From contig NC_089183.1 in assembly GCF_947507565.1 (NCBI RefSeq), positions 1,612,001-1,676,000 of the forward strand: a DNA stretch of 64,000 nucleotides. The letters are read 5' to 3'. Of the stretch, positions 44,825-56,051 are shown one piece after another (within the stretch, counting starts at the first letter, position 1; each line of letters starts with the position of its first letter). A program made the translations under genes and the position numbers. The notes beneath the pieces are model-generated. The model had not been told where the DNA came from, ran no database searches, and was given only the letters and a program-made list of their open reading frames with translations. The stretch comes from Oscarella lobularis. Lineage: Eukaryota > Porifera > Homoscleromorpha > Homosclerophorida > Oscarellidae.

Positions 44825-45528
44825 CTTCAGAGAAAGAATCGATTGGCATTAGAGCGAAAGAGGTAAAGAGAGCGATAGAAGATCGAGGATAAACAAAGGA
44901 TTTCGTGGAAGCGTAGGATTCGGTCTTGGCTCGATGAGTACGCGTTTACGTAGAGACGTGGTGATCGGAGAGCGAGTAATAATTACCGTAAAGCGGAAAA
45001 ACACAGGAGAGAGAAGTCGTAGAGATGTCGTTCGAGAATGGTAAACAAAGGAACAATGGAATGCGCTGGTGCGCGGAAGCTAGTTGGTATCATAAAAGGT
45101 GTAAAACGGCGCGGTATACGTGCGCATATGGGTTTGTTTGAGTGAAGAACGATCGAAACACGTTTCGGTTGAGAGAACGGAGTCGTAGAGGGTGGTTTTC
45201 AAGCGATTGCGAGAGCTGGAGTGAACATTACGTCATTCATGAGCGGTAATTGAATTATGCTTGCGCGTCACGTGTTGGCATTACCAATACTGGCAAGGGG
45301 AGGATTGAAAATGTCGGCAGCGCGTCTTTTTCTCCGCAGAAGCGAAAGAAGTGTTCGGTCTGAAAATCTGTTAAATCGGTTTAGCGAGGTTTGACGCGGT
45401 TTATCGAGGTTAGATCGGAAATCTTGAAGTAGCTACTATAGGTATATATATTGGCGTGATAAACATACCAATGTGAATTAGGTCAAATTCGGGAAGGAAA
45501 TGCGCTGCACGTCGAAGTAGGGAGGTAT

Positions 45529-48500
45529 TTATAGTACCTCACGGTACACCACGTTCGCCGTTTTGGGAGATTCGGAAAAAACGTAAAGATTGTTTGGAGA
45601 GCTGACTCGCGAACAGGCGACGTAAAATTGACCGTGGGCGAAGCATTTCGTAGAGAGACATAGGCCTACCGTTTTCAGTGTTTGTCCTTGCGACTTGTTA
45701 ATGGTCATGGCGAAGGAGAGTCTAACCGGGAACTGCAGACGCTTAAAAGAAACAGTGGAATCGGAGGGAATGAGCGGAATGCGAGGCACGAAGACGCTCT
45801 CTCCCGCGTATCGTCCAGTGCACAAGGTGGCCTCTATTACGTTGGGGCACAGTCGAGTGACGGTCAATTTTGTACCGTTACAGAGTCTAGGGGCGTCGAT
45901 GTTGCGAAGGAGCATTATGGGCGCGCCGACTTTGAGTCGTAACGTGTGCGACGGTAGACCTGGGGGATTGAGCGAATTGAGAACCTCCGTGGGATAGTTG
46001 ACAGCGTCGTCCGGCTCTAACGTCGTGTCAACGGCTAGATAGATTTTTTCGTCTTCCGGTATGAGTTGGAGCATTGCCTCGTTAAGTTCTGTTACCTTGT
46101 CGTTTTTCGGGGCTAGTATAGCTCTTTCGCCAAGCCAAGCAATATCTTTGTATCTTTCGGCGAGTTGGGGAAAAACGGATTCCAAGAGTTCATCGGTGGA
46201 TTGGACAACGGTTCCACACGGAACGGCGATGAGCCCGTCTTGTGGATCGGGAGCGATTTCGCCGTTACCGATTTGCATGAGGAGGTCTGCGTACGCGCCG
46301 GATTGAGCGTCGCCGAATAGGTGGGCTCTCATGTTCGTTGTCAAACGGAGCGTCTGCACTTTGGGCCAAAGAGAACGGGAATATTTGAGGCAGGCTGCAA
46401 TCTCGTCGGCTTTCGTGCCTTTTGGTATGATTGGCAAAGTTTGCCTAAAATCTCCTGCGAGTATGAGTGGCAAGCCTCCCATGAGGGCGTCGTTTTCGCG
46501 AATATCGCGTAGACTTCGGTCCAGTGCTTCGAGAGCCTTCTTGTTTGCCATAGTGCACTCGTCCCAAATGATTACTTTGGCCAAGCGGAGAAGCCTCGAT
46601 CGTGCGGTGTTCTTTTGAATGCTGAGGGTCGGACGGTCGTAACGACAGATGTTGAGCGGTAGCTTAAAAACGGAATGAGCCGTTTTGCCGCCAGTTAAAA
46701 GTGTCGCGGCGATGCCGGAGGAAGCGACTGCGAGACCTATTTCGCCTTGCGATCGAATTTTATCGATAAAAACGTTGAGAAGAAAGGTCTTTCCCGTTCC
46801 TCCAGGAGCGTCGAGAAAAATGATGGCGTTGCTCGCACCTCGGGCGACGTAGTCCAGCAATTCTCCGTAAACGCGTGTTTGCTCTGGCGTAAGAGACCGT
46901 TCGTTTGTTGCGAGTCGTTCGTGCATCTCCGGCGTGTTATACGAATATTCAGCGGCAATATCTCGAGGAAAGTCGTCGCTTTGCTCTTCCGAGCGGTCGG
47001 GGGTGGCTAAACCATACTCGCTAAGCGGCTTTCCGCCAGGAAAAGAGAGTAATTTGTTTTCGATGTACGTCAAAGCTCGATTGAAAATTGCGTCTGTATA
47101 GGACAACGTTTCGTCGTTTGCGCGTCGGCGAAGTGTGCGAAGGTAATCTTGCGCCATCGCTTCTTTGTGCCGTTCCCAAAGATCCGGAGGATCGGAAATT
47201 TCGCACATGTGCAGCATTATGGCGAACATGTCGCGAATTTTGTGCGGGCGATCGGTAACCGTTGCCTCCGTGAGTGCGAGGTGCCAGTGGCGATCGTCGG
47301 TCAAGAGGCCGCGTTCTCTGCAAGCTTCGGCATACGTGTCAAAAACGGCACCGTCTACTGTTCGTAAGTCGGCGAAACAGGTAGGCCCTCGAACGTGCAA
47401 CAATAGAAGTCGTAGGAGATAGCATTCCGTGTCCCGAGGATGTACGGTGTAAATGCGTCCTAGAGTTGTCGACTTCTTGATGCCTGGAGTATGCGGCAGA
47501 GATTGACCCTGCTTTCTCCTCATCCACTTTTTGTTCTCCCACCTAAAGTATCGCGGAACGTCGACGTAGAGAAGGGTCTTAGCAAAATTGTCCGCGGCGC
47601 AGAGCTCGAAGAAGCCGGTAAGTGTCGTGGCAGGAGGTTGTTGTGCGAGGTTTTCGGCATTTCGAACGTTGAACAACGTTCGTTGACCGTTTTCCAAGTG
47701 CACTTGGAGTTGTTCGGCGGCCGGGAAGTGATCGTGAATGGGAAATTTCAAGATGCGCCATACGCCTTCGTTCGTGCTAAGATATCTCGCTATTTGGTAT
47801 CGTGTGATTTCGTCGTTTCGGTGCCGATTCGCCAAGCCGACGACGGCCCTGTCCTTTCCTTTGTTTAGGTAGGCCATGAGATATTTCAGTGCGCAAATGG
47901 ACCGACAGTATTCGACGTTAACGTGAGCGTCGAATGTGCGAGATAGAAATGGACTGTACGGAACGACCCACCGGTTGTCGATGTGGAATCTGCCTAAGGT
48001 CGTTTCTATGCCGCCGTCTTCCGGAGAACGACGCCTGTATAAGGGGTAACCGTTGAGAGAAGTCACTGTCTCGCGCAGGAATTGCCTGGGGTAATGCTTC
48101 GTGCACTGCCCGTCCTTCATGCAAGGAGATCTGCGATTTAGTTGGCCGCACGGTCCGTGAATCATGTGTTTCGTTATCGTGGCAAAAAGTGTCGGGTCTT
48201 CGTTCGGGTCGGGGAGTTCGGCGCTTATAATGCTGTCTATCTGTTCGGGTCGAATTTTCTCTACCATCCACGAGAGAAAGTGAACGTGGGGTAGGCCACG
48301 TTTCTGCCACTCGATCGTGTAAACGTGACAGCGTTTAATACCGTATATGTTCTGCGTATCGACGAGATACATGAACCTTTGGACTTTGAGCCTGAAAACT
48401 CGGGCTACGAGATCGTGTCTATCTATGGGCGTCTGTCCGGGCAGAAGTTCGTTGGTAATTTCTGGCCAATTGGAATTGCACGTCATCGTAATAAAGAGAT

Positions 48501-50769
48501 CGGGCGCTCCGTGGTGCTTGACGTACGTCATTGCGTCCTGGCACTTTTCGTGCATGTATCGAGGGCCGCCCGTGAACGATGAAGGAAGAACGACCAACTG
48601 ACCAACGTTGCTTGGGTCGCCGTCGGCTTCCACTGCATCTCGCAAAGTAGTGTAAGAGGCCGCGCGCAGATCATCCTGGTGGTGGCGCATGTGGTTTAGT
48701 CTGTCGGTTTCGATTTTGGCAAACACGTCGACAATGAACTGATGAGACAGTTTGCCGGCGCGAAGTAGAGTGTTAAAGTCGCCGTCTCGCTGCATTAACC
48801 GAAATGCGTAAAATTGCAGCATAGTCATCTTTTTTGTGGTTATTACGTTTGTTTGCGGATTTTTTTGACGGCGAGATAAGTGATAGCCGTCTTCGCCCAA
48901 TGGAAAAAGAAGCGGATATTGCAGAGAATCGTAGGATCTGTGAACTTCGTGAATACGCATAATTCTGTCATCTTTGTCAGAAAGAACGATGTCGCGGTAT
49001 CCTTCTTGTCCCTCGGGCACGAGAGCGGCGACGTCGTGGCCGGATGGCGCATTGAACGTCCGTTCGTGTTCGCCTCGGGGAACTCTGTCTTCACGTAAGA
49101 CGACGCGGTATTCGGGCATCGTTGGCGTTCGTTGCTCGAGTGCAGTTTTAAAAACACGCACGTGCTCGTTGTTTTCCTGAAGCATGTCTTGAAGACGAAG
49201 GATTGTCTCCCTATTTAACTGCGATTCGCGGTCGATTTGCCACGAAAGTCTGGCGTCGGCTTGTTGTCCGCGATCGTCTATGAAGTAAATCTGAACAAAC
49301 TGGGGTTGCTGCTCGGCCGCCGGTGTGAGGGGTCCGATGTTGTGATAAATTTGTCCTTGGACTTTGAAGGTCGGCATGAATCCAGGTTCGACGAGGGTGT
49401 GCGCTTGAAATGATGTCATTACGAAGCACGAATTGTATTTGCGAATGTTTTCTCGGAATTCTTTGGCGAGCGACGTGTTCTCCGTTAGAAGAGCGCGTAG
49501 CGGTTCGGGAGGATTGCCGAGCAACGGAACGTCGACTTTGCCTTTGGCGCAACACATTCCCGGAGGTTCGGTTGGCCATTTCTTAGCGTTGCAGTGCCGG
49601 CACTTAGCGGACATTGAACCTATTCGTCCGCCGTCGTACAAATCATGCGGGTTGTAACGAAATGCGGGGTAATTTGGAAGCGGGAGCGGTACTTCGTGAA
49701 TTTCTTCGGGCTGGTTTTCCTCGATCGTTGGAGGAGGCTCATGGGCTCGCGGGCCGTCCCGATCGATGTCCAAGGTATTAGGCGAGTCCTCGGAAACGCG
49801 ATTTGCGGTGTCAGATGTACCAGCGAAAAGGGTTGCTGAGATGTCTGTATTGGTCGCCTGAGCAGGTGCAGGTACACTGTGGGCTTGGGTGTGCAAACGA
49901 GGAGCTTCGCTATTGGCGTGGGAAGGTATGGGCGTTCTCGTATTATTACTCTGCGATATGTCTTCAGGAAGCGCCTGTGTGGAAGTCGCGACAGATCTTG
50001 GAAAAGAAACGGTCGAGGACGCAGAAGAGGACGTAACTTGAGGACGGACAGAAACAGTGGTGCTGGACGCGAAACTACGAACTAATACGGAAAAGGAAGG
50101 AAAAGGCAAAGTATGGGCTGTGGCGTTTGTTAGAGCTTCGCTACTGGCGTGGGAAAGTATGGGCGCGCTCGCATTATTACTCTGCGATATGTCTACAGAA
50201 GGCGGCCGCACGGAAGTCGCGACAGATCTTGTTGCAAAAGAAATGGTCGAGGACGCAGAAGAGGACGTAACGTGAGGACGGACAGAAACAGTGGTGCTGG
50301 ACGCCAAACTGCGAAGTGTTACGGAAGGAGAAGGAAAAGGGAAACTACGGGATGCGGCGTTCGTAAGGACGGACGATTCTCGATTTTCGGAACTTCGCTG
50401 GGTTGAACGGCGGGAACGTTGTGAGTGCGAAGGATTGGCGATGATCGGTAACAAACGGTTTCTGCGCAACCGCGAAGAAGAAAAATGATAAGAGTGGTCG
50501 GGAAAAACGAAGGGGAGAATTTCTGAAGTGGTTGAAGAGGAGGAGGGTAAGTGGGAAGAATAGGAATGCTCGAAAGAAACGGCTTCTTCGCGAGGCTCTA
50601 AATTGGACGAAGGGGCGGGGTGGGAAGAATAGGAATGCTCCAAAGAAATGGATTCTTCGTGAGGCGCGACGTCGGAATCGGCGTCTTCGTCCGACGTCTC
50701 CATCCGCGTTCTTTTGGGCGACGCAGGTGCGCCGCTTTCACTGCGACTGCGTTTTTCCTTTCTGGGCAT
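45529..50769 (-). CDS. Helitron Rep/helicase, intact frame
   Basis: I chose MPRKEKRSRS at 50769 as start because the relative at 5504 begins MPRKRK; the frame is open a further 31 codons upstream. The product is 1,746 aa. Residues 1-350 are Ser/Thr-rich, low complexity. Around 390-420 is a Cys/His segment (CRHCNAKKW, CCAKGK). The Helitron-like N domain includes SYDSLQYPLLFP and MTCNSNWPEI. The HUH nuclease has KRGLPHVHFLSWM near 825 and the two-tyrosine motif KYLMAYLNKGKDR near 960. The PIF1-type helicase has GGTGKT (Walker A, about 1325), IIWDECTM (Walker B, about 1400), AGDFRQTLP, and TINKSQGQTL with YVACSRVSS near the end. All known catalytic motifs are present with no stop. It would nick at the TC end and transfer one strand by rolling-circle replication. 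Confidence 0.95.
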   Translation of the reverse strand: MPRKEKRSRSESGAPASPKRTRMETSDEDADSDVAPHEESISLEHSYSSHPAPSSNLEPREEAVSFEHSYSSHLPSSSSTTSEILPFVFPDHSYHFSSSRLRRNRLLPIIANPSHSQRSRRSTQRSSENRESSVLTNAASRSFPFPSPSVTLRSLASSTTVSVRPHVTSSSASSTISFATRSVATSVRPPSVDISQSNNASAPILSHASSEALTNATAHTLPFPSFSVLVRSFASSTTVSVRPQVTSSSASSTVSFPRSVATSTQALPEDISQSNNTRTPIPSHANSEAPRLHTQAHSVPAPAQATNTDISATLFAGTSDTANRVSEDSPNTLDIDRDGPRAHEPPPTIEENQPEEIHEVPLPLPNYPAFRYNPHDLYDGGRIGSMSAKCRHCNAKKWPTEPPGMCCAKGKVDVPLLGNPPEPLRALLTENTSLAKEFRENIRKYNSCFVMTSFQAHTLVEPGFMPTFKVQGQIYHNIGPLTPAAEQQPQFVQIYFIDDRGQQADARLSWQIDRESQLNRETILRLQDMLQENNEHVRVFKTALEQRTPTMPEYRVVLREDRVPRGEHERTFNAPSGHDVAALVPEGQEGYRDIVLSDKDDRIMRIHEVHRSYDSLQYPLLFPLGEDGYHLSRRQKNPQTNVITTKKMTMLQFYAFRLMQRDGDFNTLLRAGKLSHQFIVDVFAKIETDRLNHMRHHQDDLRAASYTTLRDAVEADGDPSNVGQLVVLPSSFTGGPRYMHEKCQDAMTYVKHHGAPDLFITMTCNSNWPEITNELLPGQTPIDRHDLVARVFRLKVQRFMYLVDTQNIYGIKRCHVYTIEWQKRGLPHVHFLSWMVEKIRPEQIDSIISAELPDPNEDPTLFATITKHMIHGPCGQLNRRSPCMKDGQCTKHYPRQFLRETVTSLNGYPLYRRRSPEDGGIETTLGRFHIDNRWVVPYSPFLSRTFDAHVNVEYCRSICALKYLMAYLNKGKDRAVVGLANRHRNDEITRYQIARYLSTNEGVWRILKFPIHDHFPAAEQLQVHLENGQRTLFNVRNAENLAQQPPATTLTGFFELCAADNFAKTLLYVDVPRYFRWENKKWMRRKQGQSLPHTPGIKKSTTLGRIYTVHPRDTECYLLRLLLLHVRGPTCFADLRTVDGAVFDTYAEACRERGLLTDDRHWHLALTEATVTDRPHKIRDMFAIMLHMCEISDPPDLWERHKEAMAQDYLRTLRRRANDETLSYTDAIFNRALTYIENKLLSFPGGKPLSEYGLATPDRSEEQSDDFPRDIAAEYSYNTPEMHERLATNERSLTPEQTRVYGELLDYVARGASNAIIFLDAPGGTGKTFLLNVFIDKIRSQGEIGLAVASSGIAATLLTGGKTAHSVFKLPLNICRYDRPTLSIQKNTARSRLLRLAKVIIWDECTMANKKALEALDRSLRDIRENDALMGGLPLILAGDFRQTLPIIPKGTKADEIAACLKYSRSLWPKVQTLRLTTNMRAHLFGDAQSGAYADLLMQIGNGEIAPDPQDGLIAVPCGTVVQSTDELLESVFPQLAERYKDIAWLGERAILAPKNDKVTELNEAMLQLIPEDEKIYLAVDTTLEPDDAVNYPTEVLNSLNPPGLPSHTLRLKVGAPIMLLRNIDAPRLCNGTKLTVTRLCPNVIEATLCTGRYAGESVFVPRIPLIPSDSTVSFKRLQFPVRLSFAMTINKSQGQTLKTVGLCLSTKCFAHGQFYVACSRVSSPNNLYVFSESPKTANVVYREVL

Positions 50770-51249
50770 TCTGAAAAGAAAACGAAACGACATTAGAACG
50801 CTCCGATTTTCAAAAGAGCGCGAACGTGAAAAAAGCGGCGACGAATTGAGCAACGAAATCAAGCAGAGAAGCGACGCCGAGAGATCGAATTACGTGCGCG
50901 TGACTTCGTTCGGGAACGGCGAGGAGGGCAATTCGACGAAAGCGACGACGAATCGACCGAAAAGACGTCAAGGGTGAGGCGCGAATTCGCCAAAGAGGCA
51001 CAGATAACGGAAAATGGCACCGCGGCACGCAAGTAATCGCGATCTGAGAGACAAAGGAAATGAGAATGGCGAAGAACGGAACGAAAAACTCACGATCGGC
51101 GCTAGAAACGAAGCGCGAGAAAGCGACGGCGACGAAAGAGGCGAAAAAGCCGCGAGATCCAGCCGAGCAGCAAGCGAGATCGCGGAGGAGGAGGTCGCTT
51201 GTCAGGTGACGCGGCGTACGTCACCGATGACGTCTGAACGAGGTGCCCC

Positions 51250-51678
51250 GAAAGGGGCCTCGACGCCGGTCGAAAGCGGAAGGGTGTTCGGGAAGACGTA
51301 AAAAAGCGACCGAGTCGTCGAGAAAGCCGGAAAAAGGCCTTTCGAAATCGATCGATAATCGAGACGGCTCGAAAACGCCGCCTTCCGAGCCGTTTCGGGC
51401 GAAAGCAAACGGTCGAACGGCTTCGCGGCGACGAAAGATCGTCGCGAGGCGTTCGAACGGAGCCGGACGACGCGCGGTTCGCGAGAAACGGGCGTCATTC
51501 GACCTCTTCCGAAAGGGGCCCCGACGCGAAATGAGCGCGCCAGGTTATCTACATTCTTCCGAAGAGCGCGCCGAGCGAGCGAAGAGCGTCGTCCGCCGCT
51601 CGGCTCCGGAGATATCGGGGATTTCGACGGGCGCGGCCATCTTGGCCAAGATGGCGCACTCGCTTTTAGTGGTGTAGA
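51250..51678 (-). repeat. 430-bp Helitron 5' terminal region, copy 2
   Basis: Nearly identical to 42773-43201. The identity stops sharply at GAAAGGGGCC (51250) on the inner side. Confidence 0.9.
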
Positions 51679-53611
51679 TGTACTTCTAGCCCTTGCTGAC
51701 GAGCTGACTCCTCTATTCCGAAGTATTTTCCCTGACAGTGATATAGCCAAGAAATTCTCCTCCAGACGTACAAAAACCGCTTGCATAATCAACGAAGCAG
51801 TCGCTCCCTTTCATCACCAACATGTGATTCAACTGATGCATAGTAATCCATTTTCTATACTCATTGATGGATCGTCAGACACGGGCATTGAGAAGATGAA
51901 TCCCATCACTGTCCGCATTTTTGACAAATCCGTGCAAGTCAATTTTCTGGATATGTGCATGGCGTCGTTATGCACGGCAGAAGGGCTCTTTTCTGCCATG
52001 GAGGAGGTCTTCGCAAAAAATAGCTTGTCTTGGGGAAACTGCGTGGGATTGGGAGTTGATAACACATCTGTTAATGTGGGAATTCGAAATGCAATTAAAT
52101 CCAGGGTACTACAGAAAAACCCAGCAACGTACGTGATGGGGTGTCCCTGCCATATCGTTCACAATACCGCTGGAAAAGCTGCAAATGCCTTCGAGAAGGT
52201 TGGTTCAGCGTTCATTGCTTTCTTTACATGATAACCGTAAATTTCAGGTGTCCGGTTTCAGCGTTGAAGATCTTGTCATTGATGTATTCTTCTGGTTCGA
52301 CAAAAGCACCAAAAGAAAAGCGGCTCTGGCTGAGTATTGCAGTTTCTGCGATGCAGATTACCGACAAATTGTCAAGCACGTCAGCACCAGGTGGTTGAGC
52401 TTGGAGAAGGCGGTCTCTCGTCTTTTGCAGCAGCATGCGGCTTTGAAGAGCTACTTTGCTTCAGAGGGTGAATTATTCGCTTATTCTGATAAATTCCTTT
52501 ATAATTCACCTCTCAGGTGTCAACCACGCTCGCTTTTCGCGTCTAAAAACCGCCTACAGAAAACCGATGACGGAGATTTATTTAATGTTTTATCAGGCAG
52601 CCCTTCAAAGCTTCATGTCATTCAACCTTCTGCTCCAAAGGGAAGATCCCTTGCTGCCTTTCATCTTCAGGCAAATTATCAATTTCCTTACAAGAATGGC
52701 TGGAAAATTTCTCACCGTTGCTTCAATTAGAGCAGCAAAAGACAACATTTCATCCCTTCAGTTTGCAGACGTTGGCAGCCAAAAACCAGGTTGGCTTTAG
52801 ACAAATTTTAGGCTATCAACCTATCTATACTTTATTCAGACAAAGAACTCTTTGTCGGCTTCGCAACGAAAGGTCGAATTGCCGCTCTGCTACAAGATGG
52901 CGATATAACAGAGAACGACGTCAAAAAGTTCTACTCTAGCGCTCTGTTATTTTACACAACGGCGATGGAATACGCCCTGAAGCATCTCCCAATTTCAGAT
53001 CCTTTACTAAAAAACGCTACCTTTCTCGACTTCGGCTCCCGGGAAGGAGCAGAATTTACTCAACTCGAGTACTTCGTTAACAGGTATACTCTTATACAAT
53101 ACCTTTTTTGACTGTATTACATTGTTCCATTAGATTTGGAAATTTGCTGCCTTTCTCTGAAGCACGAGAACTGGACATGCTGCAGGACGAGTTTGTCAGT
53201 TACCAGCTCCTTTCACAGAACGATATTCCTGCCCGCGTATGGAAAGAAGCTTCCGTGTCAGCAACAGAAGAGGGAAGCAGTCCAAGATGGATAGACGTCA
53301 TCTGGCAGCACCTGTCTGAGAGAAAGGGGTGTGACGGCACTCACACGTTCCTGCGTCTTTCCCGCGTGGCAAAACTTGCACTGATACTACCGCACTCTAA
53401 TGCTGGAGAAGAGCGGGTGTTTTCAATGATAAGGAAAAACAAAACAGCCTACCGTCCAAGCCTGGATCCAAAAGGAACACTGTCAAGTATCATGAAAATA
53501 AAACTTGCCGACCTGCAGCCTGCTCACTCATTCCGTCCTCCTCCAGAACTTCTGCGTAAAGCCAAATCAGCTACATGGGAGTATAACAAGGCACACTCAA
53601 AGAAGAATTAA
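51679..53611 (+). pseudogene. hAT transposase, 3' part, after the Helitron array
   Basis: Continues the gene cut at 34615. Exons are 51679-52198, 52248-52467, 52517-52789, 52840-53083 and 53134-53611, joined by four introns of 49-50 bp, all GT-AG and in phase. The product has SILIDGSSD (RNase H-like catalytic region), GLGVDNTSVNVG, GCPCHIVHN, STRWLSLEKAV and the hATC dimerisation region SNAGEERVFSMIRKNKTAYRP, ending HSKKN. No stop or frameshift was seen in this part. Without the Helitrons, the exon 34569-52198 would read through without a break. The gene is silenced by insertion rather than by gradual decay. Confidence 0.85.
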
Positions 53612-56019
53612 TCGAGTTATAGTGACCGCTCTGAACTACATGACAATATAACAAACTTCCTTCTGAGAAAATAAAAAAATTCTTTTAAAGATATAAAAAT
53701 TATGTCCTGCTCATCGCGGTTTGACTAGCAATTTCTTAACTTGTTCTGCGTAATTTTGGGGGCGTGACTATATTTTAAGGGGGCGTGGTCAAAAAATTTT
53801 GCGCGCGCGTACCTCTCACGCCTAGCGCTTCGGCACCCTTACCAGCTCTGGCTTTTGTAGATCAAATTTCAAGGGGAGGATGGTATCGACGCTGGTTGTC
53901 CTGCCAGAGAATTCTTTTAAGCCAATGTCAATGAGTTATTCACACAAGAAACGTCACACTCTATCTTGCAATGTTGCATAGGTTTTCCTTATTTTTCAGA
54001 AGCACTGTACGCGTGCATTCGTGGAGCGCCGGAAGATGAAATACTGGGCAGTCTTTAAATCGAAGATGTCATAGAGGGTGAGAAAACAAGTTTGTCATCA
54101 CCGACGTATTCCAAGAAAAATATTCCCAATTTATCCGTGATGACAAAATTGTGATTTAGCTTATTTCTTGCGATACAGAGGAAGAATGGAGACACAGCAT
54201 GCGAAGGGGTGACGTTATGGATCTCGTGAGCAGTGCTGGCTGGAGAAGGACCAGCCGTTTTGACGAGGAGGAGCATATCTGATTTACCACGTTGCCGTAT
54301 GGAGGCTTCAAAGCTCTATTGGCCAATTTTCCCAAGGCTTGAAAGCGGGAAGAATGCTCGATGTCATAGTGTTTCTTTGTTTCCTCCGGTAGCGAAATTC
54401 TCACCTCTCAAAGGTGAAACCTAATCCGATCCCATTTCATTTTTGCATAAAGGCACTGCGTGTACATGTACATTTCTTGATTGCTGTCACTTGTTTACGC
54501 CTATGGATGACAGAGCACATCAGGCCGAAATATTTTTCAGCAATATGTTAGTGAAGGACAAGTTTCACTGAATGTGACAAACGGTTGGTTTCTTAAACCA
54601 TTTATCTCACAACGAAAGCGGCCGTCTTCATCGCCAAAAGATTCAAGTCGAGTTTGTATGCCACTTGTTAGTCGCTGAAGCAGGGAAAGCAGGCCCTCTA
54701 AATCACTCCCATCACCGGAATGCACAGCAATTGTCTGCCTCAGAGACGTTTCCACTCGGTCGTCCATTATCTCCAAGCTTTCGAGCGATGCATGCTTCCA
54801 CGATCTTTCTACCTCTTCGTCAATCCGGCAAATACGAACAGCAAACTCTCTCCTTTAGGCCATACCGAAATGTAAACTTTTGTACGGGGCCCTGCACGGG
54901 AGTACTGGTTTAATTTAACGCGCGTTGGCATTCTTGATGCAAGGAAGCATTCTTGATGAACACAGTCAGTGACAAGCGCGAAGGGACATTCTTGCACGGT
55001 AAAATACGCATTCTTGATCGTGACAAGCGCGATGGGACATTCTTGCACAATGACAAGCACATTCTTGATCGTATTCTCTAGCACTCTGGATAGCAGCATG
55101 CATGAATAGCGTCTACGCATGTACCCCTGTCATATATACATCATGTATAAATGTTTTTTGGGCAGAGGCCGCTCGCCACAGCCGCACGTTCTACTTACCG
55201 CTGCCGCCACTTTATAATAGCTCTTTGCCACTTCAAGTCAATCTGCAAGTCACAAGTATATCTGTCTACCACTTGACCTAAAATAAGCTGAAGTCATTGG
55301 TTACCGTTGGCATGACTCGATAATTGCTCTTGTAACTGTCTCCTTAGGATAATATGATCCAATGCAATATCTTGTGCTTTCACTGGTACTGGATAAGGGT
55401 AGAACTTTGATAAAGTAAATAAAAACCCTCTTGACTATAGTTGGTGCAAAAATGAGCATTTAAGTTCCATGCAGCAAACCGCCCCGTTTGAGTTTGTTCG
55501 TAGATTGGGACATAAATGCCAGAGAATCGAAATTTCCTGCAACGTATTGACCAATTCCAACAACAAGTATGTATTGGAGATACGATAGGGATCACGCACA
55601 GCTGAGAAGATTGGTATCGCAGAAGTCTGCCACATATGTGGCCCGTGTGTTGTTAGGCGGAACGCCGCGTGGAAGGCATTGACCGGCAGCGAGATCGCCT
55701 GAGTAACAATATGAACCGGTATACACTAGCAAATGTCTTTCAGTAGTCTCGCAAATATAATTTCTCCTGAATTTTACCCACATGACATTTGTGAAATCGA
55801 TACTTAGTGTCACTGTTATGGTTATACCGATGACTGCTGTTCTTGCGCTTTTAGAATCGCTCTTCTATGTTTCCACTGTTGACGTCACGCCAAAAGTCTT
55901 CTGCTCAGCGCTGCCACTGACATAGTCATCCGCTCTAGTCTACAAATACTGAAGTTGTTTCTTAATTATTATGTCTGTCGCGAAGCGCAGACGTTGAGAT
56001 TTCACCATAGATGTAATAG
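53612..56019. other. 2.4 kb without a recognised gene
   Basis: The first 250 bp, with CCTCTCACGCC, probably complete the hAT element. The rest has short open frames without known motifs and one short tandem repeat at 54971-55072. Confidence 0.4.
54971..55072 (+). repeat. 51-bp tandem repeat, two copies
   Basis: GACAAGCGCGA(A/T)GGGACATT begins at 54971 and 55022. The motif GCATTCTTGATG/C recurs at 54930-55070. Confidence 0.75.
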
Positions 56020-56051
56020 AAGAGGGATAGGCAACTCCCGTGTCACGTGAC
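56020..56051 (+). repeat. transposon end with GTCACGTGAC core, next to the P-like gene
   Basis: AGAGGGATAGGCAACTC followed by GTCACGTGAC. Same type as the ends at 9563-9604 and 10014-10045 and the foldback arms at 136-718. It is likely to be the left terminal repeat of the P-like element to its right (inference). Confidence 0.55.

Larger units (their letters stand above)
34616..51678 (-). mobile_element. tandem array of three Helitrons inserted in a hAT exon
   Basis: Three complete units, all on the minus strand: 51678-43202, 43201-40280 and 40279-34616. Each begins TC (TCTACACCACTAA or TCTATACTACTAA) and ends with an ACCCGG/CCGGGT hairpin, about 6-9 nt, and CTAG. The outer flanks on the minus strand are A (51679) and T (34615), the A|T target Helitrons use without duplication. 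Joining 34615 to 51679 gives codons for HNVLLALAD in one frame. This verifies both outer borders to the base. Confidence 0.9.
43202..51678 (-). mobile_element. putatively autonomous Helitron, right unit (8,477 bp)
   Basis: 5' TCTACACCACTAAAAGCGAG at 51678, 3' hairpin at 43212-43229 then CTAG at 43202-43205. It contains, in transcription order, an uninterrupted Rep/helicase gene (50769-45529) and an RPA-like gene (44824-43442). The 5' and 3' borders are confirmed by the hAT exon and by the neighbouring Helitron. Confidence 0.9.
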
